DNA of 64,000 nt from Alphaproteobacteria bacterium. GTDB lineage: Bacteria > Pseudomonadota > Alphaproteobacteria > Sphingomonadales > Sphingomonadaceae. How positions within the stretch are numbered: position 1 is the first letter of the stretch; each line of letters begins with the position of its first letter. Positions 7,776 to 15,352 of this stretch are shown here, piece by piece. The stretch lies in NCBI GenBank assembly GCA_019239415.1, contig JAFAZW010000053.1, positions 31,105-95,104 on the forward strand. The letters run 5' to 3'. A program made the position numbers and the translations under genes. Under the pieces are notes generated by a model. The model was not told the DNA's origin, searched no databases, and saw only the letters and a program-made list of their open reading frames with translations.

Positions 7776-10331
7776 TCACAGGTCCGGCAGCGGCTGGTCG
7801 GCCTCGCCCCAGCCCTGGAGGGCACGCGAGGAGGCGCGGTCGAGGAGCAACTCGGCGTCGCGCACCGTGAACCGGGCGCCGCTCGTCGTCTCGTCCAGCT
7901 CGTCCCAGCCGATCGGGGCCGAGACCGGCGCGCCCTCGCGGGCGCGGGCGGAGTAGGGCATGATCGCCGTCGCGCCGCGCTGGTTGCGCAGATAGTCCAT
8001 GAAGATGCGGCCCTTGCGCGCCGCCTTGGCGAGGTTGGCGGTGAAGCGCTCCGGCTCGGCGGTGGCGAGGGCGACGGCAAAGCGCTGGGCGAAATCCTTG
8101 ACCGCCGGCCACTTAGCGCGCGGCGTCAGCGGCACCACGACGTGGAGCCCCTTGCCGCCGGTCAGCAGCGGGAAGCTCTGCAGCCCCATGTCGGCGAGAT
8201 ATTTGTGAAGGTCCCTGGCCGCGCGCTTTACCACGTCGAACCCGAGCCCCTCGTCCGGATCGATGTCGAAGACGAGCCGATCCGGCTTCTCGATGTCGGC
8301 CGTCGCCGATCCCCAGCCGTGGAACTCGATCGTCCCCATCTGCACGCAGGCGACGATGCCGGCGACGTCCTCGACATAGACGTAATCCTCGATCTCGCCC
8401 TTCTTCTCCTCGATCTCGATCTGGTGGACGTGGGGTCCGAAGCTGCCGGTATTGTGCTTCTGGAAGAAGCATTTCTTCGCCCGGCCCTGGGGGCAGCGCA
8501 CGAGGCTCAGCGGCCGGTGTGCCGCCCATTCCGCCATCAGCGGGCCGACCGCGCGGTAATAAGCGACCAGCTGGGCCTTGGTGATCCCCGCCTCCGGCCA
8601 TAGCACCCGCTCCGGATTGCTGATCTTGACGTCGTCGTCGCGGGCGGCAGCGGCGGGCGCGGCCCGCTCGAGCCGCTGCGGCGTCTCGCGCACCACCTCC
8701 TTCGCCTTCTTGTCGGCGCGCAGGCCGAGGAAGCTCGGGTGCCGCACCACGCCTTCGGAGGTGAATTCGGCGAAGGCCACTTCGCAGACCAGCTCCGGCT
8801 TCACCCAATGGGCACCGCGCGCGTCCGGCCGCGGCACGGCCGTCGGCGCCTTCGCCACCTCGATCCGCTCCATCCGATCGAGGAGATCGTGCATGACGGC
8901 CATCGAGAAGCCGGTCCCGACCTTGCCGACGTAGCGCAGGCCGCCCGCTTCGTTGACGCCCAGCAGGAGCGAGCGGAAGCCGCGGCCTTTCTTGTCGCTC
9001 GGCGTCCAGCCGACGATGACGAACTCCTGGCGCTGGATGCATTTGACCTTCAGCCAGCATTTCGTCCGCCGCCCCCGATAGGGCGCGTCGGCGCGTTTCG
9101 AGATGATGCCTTCCTGGCCCGCGTCGCACATGGCGCGGAGCAATTCTTCGCCGCGGCCGACAATGTGGTCGGCGTAAAGCAGGGTGGGGGGCTTGCCCGG
9201 GCCGAGCAGGGTCGCGAGGCGCCCCTTGCGCTCTATGTTCGCGAGCGGCGCCAGATCCTCGCCGTCGATCTCCAGAGCGTCGAACAGGAAGAGGGTGAGG
9301 CCGCGGCCGCCCTCCGAGATGCCCTGCTGGAGAGCGGAGAAGCTGGAGCGGCCGTTCGCGTCGAGGGCGACGATTTCGCCGTCGAGGAGCGCCGTCCCGA
9401 CCTCCAGCTCGCGCGCCGCCGCGACGATCTCCGGGAACTTGTCGGACCAGTCGAGACCGGAGCGCGTATAGACCCTGGCCTGCCCGCTGCCGATGGCGAG
9501 CTGGCAGCGATAGCCGTCATATTTCATCTCGTGGAGCCAGGCCGAGCCGGAGGGCACGTGGTCGACCAGCGTCGCCTTCTGGGGTGCGCGGAACTCAGGG
9601 GGTGTCCCGTCACCCCGGCGAAAGCCGGGGTCTCGTGCCGGAGGGGGCGCCGCGTCCTTTCCGGAGGGAGGTCCCGGCTTCCGCCGGGACGACGGTGATT
9701 GCAGCCCTTTCTTCCACGCCGCCAGCTCCTTCGCCTTTTTCCCCGAGGCGATCTCCTGCATGGTCCGGCCGGTCTTGATGCTGGTGAGATAGCGTTCGGT
9801 CAGCGCCATCGAGCCGCCGGCCTGGTCGTCCGTGACCTTCTTCAGCATCCAGTTCTCGGTCCGCTCGCCGGGCCGGCCCTTGAGGCGGAACATCACCCAC
9901 TCCCCCTTCATCCGCTCGCCCTCGAGGGTGAAGTGGAGATGGCCTTCCTCGAGCGTTTTCCTCGGATCCTTCCCCGGCGCCGGCGTCCAGGTGCCACGGT
10001 CCCACAGCATCACCGTGCCACCGCCATATTCCCCTTTCGGGATCGTGCCCTCGAAGGTCGCATAGGAAAGCGGATGGTCCTCGGTCCGCACGGCGAGGCG
10101 TTTGTCGGCGGGGTTGAGGCTGGGTCCGTTCGGCACCGCCCAGCTCTTCAGGGTCCCGTCCAGCTCGAGCCGGAAGTCGAAATGCAGCCGCCGCGCGTCG
10201 TGCTTCTGGACCATGAAGCCGTTGCCATGGCCCCAGGAGAGCTTCTCGTAGGTACCGGGCGGCTCCGCGGTCTTCGCGAAGTCCCGCTTGGCATTGTAGC
10301 GGGAGAGGGGGTCTGTGGGAGCGCGGGCCAT
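7776..10331 (-). CDS. ligD: Multifunctional NHEJ DNA ligase D
   Basis: LigD of 851 residues repairs double-strand breaks with Ku. Domain order is phosphoesterase, ligase, polymerase. The phosphoesterase (about 1-195) has HDARRLHFDFRLELDG. The ATP-dependent ligase has nucleotidyl-lysine K270 (MKYDGYR), followed by LLDGEIVALD and GIISKRAD. The archaeo-eukaryotic primase-like polymerase has the metal-binding FDIDPDEG near residue 690. Between the first two domains, residues 213-242 are encoded by a palindromic repeat inserted in frame (9606-9695), giving an Arg/Pro/Gly-rich linker. The gene lies downstream of ku on the same strand and is coupled to the helix-hairpin-helix gene. Confidence 0.96.
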   Translation of the reverse strand: MARAPTDPLSRYNAKRDFAKTAEPPGTYEKLSWGHGNGFMVQKHDARRLHFDFRLELDGTLKSWAVPNGPSLNPADKRLAVRTEDHPLSYATFEGTIPKGEYGGGTVMLWDRGTWTPAPGKDPRKTLEEGHLHFTLEGERMKGEWVMFRLKGRPGERTENWMLKKVTDDQAGGSMALTERYLTSIKTGRTMQEIASGKKAKELAAWKKGLQSPSSRRKPGPPSGKDAAPPPARDPGFRRGDGTPPEFRAPQKATLVDHVPSGSAWLHEMKYDGYRCQLAIGSGQARVYTRSGLDWSDKFPEIVAAARELEVGTALLDGEIVALDANGRSSFSALQQGISEGGRGLTLFLFDALEIDGEDLAPLANIERKGRLATLLGPGKPPTLLYADHIVGRGEELLRAMCDAGQEGIISKRADAPYRGRRTKCWLKVKCIQRQEFVIVGWTPSDKKGRGFRSLLLGVNEAGGLRYVGKVGTGFSMAVMHDLLDRMERIEVAKAPTAVPRPDARGAHWVKPELVCEVAFAEFTSEGVVRHPSFLGLRADKKAKEVVRETPQRLERAAPAAAARDDDVKISNPERVLWPEAGITKAQLVAYYRAVGPLMAEWAAHRPLSLVRCPQGRAKKCFFQKHNTGSFGPHVHQIEIEEKKGEIEDYVYVEDVAGIVACVQMGTIEFHGWGSATADIEKPDRLVFDIDPDEGLGFDVVKRAARDLHKYLADMGLQSFPLLTGGKGLHVVVPLTPRAKWPAVKDFAQRFAVALATAEPERFTANLAKAARKGRIFMDYLRNQRGATAIMPYSARAREGAPVSAPIGWDELDETTSGARFTVRDAELLLDRASSRALQGWGEADQPLPDL
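9606..9695. repeat. Palindromic repeat (family B) inside the ligD linker
   Basis: A 90-bp element starting CCGTCACCCCGGCGAAAGCC and ending with the inverted counterpart GGCTTCCGCCGGGACGACGG. It is the same type as the elements at 15609, 46035 and others. Its length equals 30 codons, so it leaves the ligD frame intact. It encodes residues 213-242 in the interdomain linker. Confidence 0.8.
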
Positions 10332-10341
10332 TCAAGAGCCT

Positions 10342-10418
10342 CGTTCGTCCCGAGCGAAGTCGAAGGGCGCCTGTGATGAGTCCGTGCCAGCGCCCCTCGA
10401 CTTCACTCGGGACGAACG
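10342..10418. repeat. Palindromic repeat (family C) between ku and ligD
   Basis: The outer arms read CGTTCGTCCCGAG and CTCGGGACGAACG-like, with inner arms AAGTCGAAGGGCGC and GCGCCCCTCGACTT. The element fills most of the 105-bp gap between the ku stop and the ligD start, so ligD transcription from ku would pass through it. It belongs to the same family as the copy inside paaD at 30111. Confidence 0.75.
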
Positions 10419-10436
10419 GACTCCCCCAGCCACCAC

Positions 10437-11330
10437 TTAGGCCCGCTTCCTTGCCGGCGCCGCCTTCGCCGGGGCCTTCTTCGCGGCGGCCTTGCGCGCT
10501 GCCGGCTTCGCGGCAGCCTTCTTCGCGGGCGCTTTCCCCGCGGCCTCACCGGGCTTCTCGATCGAGCGCTTCAGCGCCGCCATCAGGTCGATGACGTTGC
10601 CGCCGCGCTTCGGCGCCGTGTCCTCCTCGGCGCGGATCGTCTGGCCCTTCATCTTGCGCTCGATCAGGTCGTGCAGACCTTCGATATAGCGGTCGTGATA
10701 TTTGGCCGGGTCGAACGCGGCGGTCTTGCGGTCGATCAGCGTCTCGGCGAGGTCGAGCAGCTCCTCGTCCGGCTTACCGTCGGAGATGTCGCGGAAATAG
10801 TCGCGCGCCTTGTTGACTTCGTCGGCATAGCGCAGCGTCTCCAGGACGATGCCGCGCCCGCACGGCTTGACGCTGACGAGATATTCGCGCCCGCGCAGCG
10901 CCAGCTGGCCGACCCCCATCTTGCGGGTCCGCTTGAGCGCCTCGCGCAGGACGATGAACGCCTCCTCGGCGAGGTCGTCGGCCGGGACGACGAAATAGGG
11001 CTTCTCGAAATAGAGGACGTCGACCTCGTCATAGTCGACGAACTGGGTGAGCTCGAGGGTCTTCTTCGATTCGAGCTTCACCGCCTCCAGCTCCTCGTCG
11101 GAGACGACGACGTAGGAGCCTTTCTCATATTGGTAGCCCCGGACGATCTCCTCCGGGTCGACCGCGCCGACGCCCGGCACGACCTTCTCATATTTGATCC
11201 GCTGGCCGGTCGGCTCGTAGATCTGGTTGAACTGGATCTGCGCGCCGGACTTGGTCGCCGAGAAGATCTCCACCGGGATCGAGACCAGCGCCAGCCGGAT
11301 CTGTCCCTTCCAATATGCGCGCGCCGCCAT
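10437..11330 (-). CDS. ku: Ku protein, DNA end-binding
   Basis: Bacterial Ku of 297 residues forms a ring on broken DNA ends and recruits LigD. The N-terminus ARAYWKGQIRLALVSIPVEI and the central region with CGRGIVLETLRYADEV are characteristic of the Ku core (about residues 1-230). The last 45 residues are an Ala/Lys/Pro-rich tail that resembles the histone-H1-like basic tails of other bacterial Ku proteins, which promote DNA binding. It precedes ligD on the same strand. No other NHEJ factor is in the window except the small helix-hairpin-helix protein. Confidence 0.97.
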   Translation of the reverse strand: MAARAYWKGQIRLALVSIPVEIFSATKSGAQIQFNQIYEPTGQRIKYEKVVPGVGAVDPEEIVRGYQYEKGSYVVVSDEELEAVKLESKKTLELTQFVDYDEVDVLYFEKPYFVVPADDLAEEAFIVLREALKRTRKMGVGQLALRGREYLVSVKPCGRGIVLETLRYADEVNKARDYFRDISDGKPDEELLDLAETLIDRKTAAFDPAKYHDRYIEGLHDLIERKMKGQTIRAEEDTAPKRGGNVIDLMAALKRSIEKPGEAAGKAPAKKAAAKPAARKAAAKKAPAKAAPARKRA

Positions 11331-11400
11331 GGCCGTTTCGCTCCCGAAAGTGTCTGCGCGCGAGTCAATGTGCGGGGAGGGGAGCGGTTCCGCGTCTCTT

Positions 11401-11473
11401 GCTCCTCCCCGGAACGGGGAGGGCGACCATGCGAAGCATGGTGGAGGGGGCCCAGAGCGCCGTTCCGGGGAGA
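11401..11473. repeat. Partial copy of family A palindromic repeat
   Basis: It starts GCTCCTCCCCGGAACGGGGA, continues with ACCATGCGAAGCATGGTGGAGGG as in the complete copy at 28678, and stops at a CGTTCCGGGGAG end. Compared with the complete copies, the middle and the second inner arm are missing. It sits between the starts of ku and the stop of the Lrp-family gene. Confidence 0.7.
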
Positions 11474-11477
11474 AACT

Positions 11478-11951
11478 CTAGACCGGTATCTCCGTCGTGT
11501 ACTTGACCTGCCGCAGCGCGAAGTTGCTCGCGGCGTGGGCCACCGACGGATGCGCCAGCACGCCGCGCATCACGAAGCGGTCATAGTCCGCCACGTCGCG
11601 CACCGCGATGCGCAGCAGATAATCCCATTCGCCCGACATGGCGTAGCATTCGACGATCTCCTCGCGCGACTGGATGAAGCCTTCGAACTCGGCACGCGCT
11701 TCCACCGTCTGCCGGGTCATGCGCACTTGGCACAGCACGTTGACCGCGCGGCCCAGCGCCTCGGCGTCGGCGAGCCGCACCGCCTTGCCCAGCACGCTCG
11801 CCCCTTCGAGCGCGCGCACCCGCCGCCATACGGAGGCCGCCGAGGCGCCGACGCGCTCGGCCAGTGCCGCGTGCGAAAGCGAGGCATCGCGCTGCAGCTC
11901 GCGGACGATCCGCCGGTCGATGGCATCCAGTTGCTCACCCTGTTTCACCAT
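11478..11951 (-). CDS. Lrp/AsnC-family transcriptional regulator
   Basis: A 157-residue regulator with an N-terminal winged helix (LDAIDRRIVRELQRDASLSH, then ALAERVGASAASVWRRVRALE) and a C-terminal RAM/AsnC effector domain ending near residue 150. The RAM core is seen in YAMSGEWDYLLRIAVRD, where an amino acid usually binds at the dimer interface. It is divergent from the aromatic aminotransferase gene, with 119 bases between the starts. By family habit it probably controls that amino-acid catabolic operon and itself. The inverted repeat at 11971-11994 is a candidate operator. Confidence 0.92.
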   Translation of the reverse strand: MVKQGEQLDAIDRRIVRELQRDASLSHAALAERVGASAASVWRRVRALEGASVLGKAVRLADAEALGRAVNVLCQVRMTRQTVEARAEFEGFIQSREEIVECYAMSGEWDYLLRIAVRDVADYDRFVMRGVLAHPSVAHAASNFALRQVKYTTEIPV

Positions 11952-11970
11952 CGGGGGGATAGCCGAATGT

Positions 11971-11994
11971 CCGTTTCACATCCAGCCGAAACGG
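11971..11994. promoter_or_regulatory. Inverted repeat, candidate operator of the Lrp-family regulator
   Basis: CCGTTTC (11971-11977) and GAAACGG (11988-11994) form a perfect 7-bp inverted repeat with a 10-base spacer in the gap between the divergent regulator and aminotransferase genes. A further GTTTCAC lies at 11942-11948, overlapping the regulator start, and a GCGAAAC follows at 11997. Several similar half-sites in one short gap fit cooperative Lrp binding. This is inference. Confidence 0.4.
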
Positions 11995-12070
11995 GAGCGA
12001 AACAGAAAAGCTTTCGGAAGCAATGGCCGCTACAGGCACCTTGGCGCGTTGAACGGCGAGAGGAGGAGAG

Positions 12071-13273
12071 ATGGACAGCGTGACGGCCGCAGGGCGGCCC
12101 CTCTTCGACCGGCTCGACGAGCAGAAGCCCGACGCTCTGCTCCAGCTCATCGCGCTCTGCGACGCCGACCCGCGTGCGGACAAGATCGACGTCGGCGTCG
12201 GCGTCTATCGCGACGCCGCCGGCGGGACGCCGATCCTCCGCGCGGTGAAAGAAGCCGAGCGCCGCCTTTGGCAGCGGCAGGAGACCAAGGCCTATCTCGG
12301 CTCCCAGGGGGATCCGCGCTTCACCGCGCTGATCCGCGAGATCGTCTTCGGCGAGCGGCTGGCCGCCGACGACCGGATCGTCGGGCTCCAGACGCCCGGC
12401 GGCTGCGGTGCGCTGCGGCTCGGCGCGGACCTGGTGGAGAAGGCGAACCCGCACGCCCGCATCCATGTCGGCCAGCCGACCTGGCCGAACCACGCGCCGC
12501 TGATCGAGTGCGCGGGCATCGAGATGGTGCCTTATCCTTATTACGACAGCGAGAAGCGGGCGATTCTATTCGACCGCATGGCAGATGCGCTGGAGGGCGC
12601 GGCGGCCGGCGACCTCGTCCTCCTGCACGGCTGCTGCCACAACCCGACCGGCGCCGACCTGTCCCCGGACCAGTGGCGTGAGGTCGCCGACATCGTCGCC
12701 CGCCGCGGCCTCATCCCCTATGTCGACATCGCCTATCAGGGCCTCGGCAACGGCCTGGAGGCGGACGCCGCCGGCACCCGCCTCGTCGTCGAGGCAGCGA
12801 GCCAAGCGCTCATCGCCCAGAGCTGCGACAAGAATTTCGGCGTCTATCGCGAGCGGGTCGGCAACCTCTTCGTCAAGGCGGCGAGCAAGGCGACGGCCGA
12901 CAAGGCGTTCGCGAACCTGATGCAGCTGGCCCGCACCATGTGGTCGATGCCGCCCGATCATGGCGCCGCCATCTGCCGCATCGTCCTCGATACGCCCGAG
13001 CTGCGCGCCGACTGGCATGTCGAGCTTGAGGAGATGTGCGCCCGCATCCGTGTCCTGCGCGCCCGTCTCGCCGCCTACGATCCGCGGCTCGCTTATATCG
13101 ACGGGCAGAACGGCATGTTCTCGATCCTGCCGCTGACGCCGGAGCAGGTCCTGGCGCTGCGCGAGGAGAAGGGCATCTACATGGCCGCTTCGGGCCGCTT
13201 CAACGTCGTCGGCCTCTCCGACGACAATGTCGACCGCTTTGCCGCCGCGGTGGTGGAGAAGATGGATGGCTGA
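12071..13273 (+). CDS. Aromatic amino acid aminotransferase (class I)
   Basis: A 400-residue fold-type I PLP aminotransferase of the aspartate/tyrosine subfamily. The PLP-binding lysine is K254 (SCDKNFGVYRERVG). Other family marks are VGVGVYRD near the N-terminus, the phosphate-side HGCCHNPTG motif (residues 186-194), YVDIAYQG, and the C-terminal GRFNVVGL with the substrate-binding Arg. Transamination of aromatic amino acids or aspartate to 2-oxo acids is expected. It starts after GAGGAGGAG and heads an operon with E1 and E2 of a 2-oxoacid dehydrogenase. That context argues for a catabolic role that supplies a 2-oxo acid such as phenylpyruvate. Confidence 0.92.
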   Translation: MDSVTAAGRPLFDRLDEQKPDALLQLIALCDADPRADKIDVGVGVYRDAAGGTPILRAVKEAERRLWQRQETKAYLGSQGDPRFTALIREIVFGERLAADDRIVGLQTPGGCGALRLGADLVEKANPHARIHVGQPTWPNHAPLIECAGIEMVPYPYYDSEKRAILFDRMADALEGAAAGDLVLLHGCCHNPTGADLSPDQWREVADIVARRGLIPYVDIAYQGLGNGLEADAAGTRLVVEAASQALIAQSCDKNFGVYRERVGNLFVKAASKATADKAFANLMQLARTMWSMPPDHGAAICRIVLDTPELRADWHVELEEMCARIRVLRARLAAYDPRLAYIDGQNGMFSILPLTPEQVLALREEKGIYMAASGRFNVVGLSDDNVDRFAAAVVEKMDG

Positions 13274-15350
13274 CCAGGCCCTCGCCCACGCTCCCACGCG
13301 CAGCAATGCGCCGGACCCGGACTTCGACTGGCGACGGATCGCCTGGCTCGTCCAGGTCAGCCGCGCGATGGACAGGCTCGAGGAGGAAAGGCTCGTCCCG
13401 GAGCGCAAGGTGCTCTACCAGTTCAGCGCGCGCGGCCACGACCTGGCGCAGGTGCTGCTCGGCTTGCGCCTCACCCACCGCCACGATGCGACCTGCGGCT
13501 ATTACCGCTCGCGACCGCTGCTGCTGTCGCTCGGCGTGCCGATCGAGGACGCGCTCGGCTCCGGCATGGGCCGGGAAGGCGGCTATTCGGACGGCCGCGA
13601 CATCGGCGTCGTCTTCAACTATCCGAACCCCCACGGCGCGCCCGCCCTGCCGATGTCCGGCGGCGTCGGCGCCCAGTACACGCCGACCGCCGGCTGGGCG
13701 CAGGCGATCGAATATTATCGGGGCGTGCTCGGCGACCGTGGCTATGACGAGGCGATCGCGGTCGTGCTCGGCGGCGACGCGTCGTGCGCGACCGGCGGGT
13801 TCTGGGCGTCGCTCACCATCGCGACGACGCAGCAGCTGCCGATGCTCTTCTACGTCGAGGACAATCAGTACGGCATCTCGGTCCCCTGCACCTACCAGAC
13901 GCCGGGCGCGAACATCTCGAAGAACCTCGCCAGCTTCACCGGCCTCACCATCTTCGCCGGCGACGGCACCGAACCGGCCGAGGCGGCGCGCCTCGTCCGC
14001 GATGCCGTCGCGCATGTCCGCGCGCGCAAGGGCCCGGCGCTCCTCCACCTCACCGTCCCGCGTCTCCAGGGCCACAGCTTCCAGGATACCCAGGCCTATA
14101 AGAGCAAGGAGACGGTGCGCGACGAGTGGGCGCGGGACCCGCTGCCCAAGCTCAAGGCGTTCCTCGTCGGCTCGATCCTCGACCAACCGGAATGGGATCG
14201 GATCGAAGCGGCGGCGCAGGAGGCGGTCGAGGCCGCGCGTGCCGAAGCGGAGAGCCGCGGCGTTTCGGACCCGGAGCACGTCCTCGACCACGTCTTCTAC
14301 GAAGGGGAGATGCAGCGCCTCGGCGGCCAGTGGACCCACGGCTACCGTGCCCCGCCGAGCCATGAGGAGCCGAAGCCGGAAGGCCAGCGCATCAACATGG
14401 TCACGGCCATTCGCCGTACGCTGGACCAGGAGCTGGAGGCGAACCCGCGCATCCTCCTGTTCGGCGAGGATATCGGCCCCAAGGGCGGCGTCCACGCCGT
14501 CACGCTCGGCCTGCAGGAGAAATACGGCCGGGAGCGGGTCTTCGACACCAGCCTCAACGAGGAGGGAATCGTCGGCCGCGCCGTCGGCATGGCGCTGGCC
14601 GGACTGATGCCCGTTCCCGAGATCCAGTTCCGCAAATATGCGGAGCCGGCGACCGAGCAGATCAACGATTGCGGCACGATGCGGTGGCGCACCGCCAACC
14701 GCTTCGCCGCGCCGATGGTGCTCAGGATTCCCGGCGGCTACTTCAAGTGCGGCGATCCCTGGCATAGCCAGACCAACGAGGTGCAATTCGTCCACAATCC
14801 CGGCTGGCTGGTCGCCGTTCCGTCCAATGCCGAGGATGCGGTCGGCCTGCTCCGCGCGGGGCTGCGCGGCAACGACCCCGTCATCTTCTTCGAGCACCGC
14901 GCCATGCTCGACGACAGCTGGGCGCGCCGCCCCTGGCCCGGCGACGATTACGTCCTTCCCTTCGGCCGCGCGAAAAGGACGAGGGAAGGCGACGATATCA
15001 CCATCGTCACCTGGGGCGCGATGGTTCCGCGCTGCGAGGAAGCCGCGGAGGGGGTTTCGGCCGACGTGATCGACCTCAGGACATTGGTGCCGTGGGACAA
15101 GGACATGGTGCTGGCCAGCGTCCGCCGCACCCGCCGATGCCTGATCGTCCACGAGGATCTCAAGACCGGCGGTTTCGGCGCCGAGATCGCCGCGGTCGTG
15201 GCCGACGAGGCCTTTCTCGACCTGGACGCGCCCGTCGCCCGGGTGACGATGCCCGACATTCCGAGCCCGCATAACCCGGTGCTCCTGAACTGGGCCGTTC
15301 CGAGCGCCGACCGCATCCGCGCGAAGGTCGAAGAGCTGGTGGGGTTCTGA
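13266..15350 (+). CDS. 2-oxoacid dehydrogenase E1, fused alpha and beta subunits
   Basis: A 694-residue thiamine-diphosphate-dependent E1. The alpha-like half (residues 1 to about 360) holds the ThDP/Mg motif that begins GGDAS near residue 168 and ends at the Asn of YVEDNQYG. The beta-like half (about 375-694) begins INMVTAIRRTL and includes LLFGEDIGPKGG and the C-terminal transketolase domain. In most bacteria alpha and beta are separate genes; here they are one chain of the branched-chain-oxoacid-dehydrogenase-like type. The start at ATG 13266 overlaps the aminotransferase by eight bases. E2 follows after two bases. Substrate is unproven: branched-chain 2-oxo acids by family, aryl-pyruvates by context. 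Confidence 0.92.
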   Translation: MADQALAHAPTRSNAPDPDFDWRRIAWLVQVSRAMDRLEEERLVPERKVLYQFSARGHDLAQVLLGLRLTHRHDATCGYYRSRPLLLSLGVPIEDALGSGMGREGGYSDGRDIGVVFNYPNPHGAPALPMSGGVGAQYTPTAGWAQAIEYYRGVLGDRGYDEAIAVVLGGDASCATGGFWASLTIATTQQLPMLFYVEDNQYGISVPCTYQTPGANISKNLASFTGLTIFAGDGTEPAEAARLVRDAVAHVRARKGPALLHLTVPRLQGHSFQDTQAYKSKETVRDEWARDPLPKLKAFLVGSILDQPEWDRIEAAAQEAVEAARAEAESRGVSDPEHVLDHVFYEGEMQRLGGQWTHGYRAPPSHEEPKPEGQRINMVTAIRRTLDQELEANPRILLFGEDIGPKGGVHAVTLGLQEKYGRERVFDTSLNEEGIVGRAVGMALAGLMPVPEIQFRKYAEPATEQINDCGTMRWRTANRFAAPMVLRIPGGYFKCGDPWHSQTNEVQFVHNPGWLVAVPSNAEDAVGLLRAGLRGNDPVIFFEHRAMLDDSWARRPWPGDDYVLPFGRAKRTREGDDITIVTWGAMVPRCEEAAEGVSADVIDLRTLVPWDKDMVLASVRRTRRCLIVHEDLKTGGFGAEIAAVVADEAFLDLDAPVARVTMPDIPSPHNPVLLNWAVPSADRIRAKVEELVGF

Positions 15351-15352
15351 TC

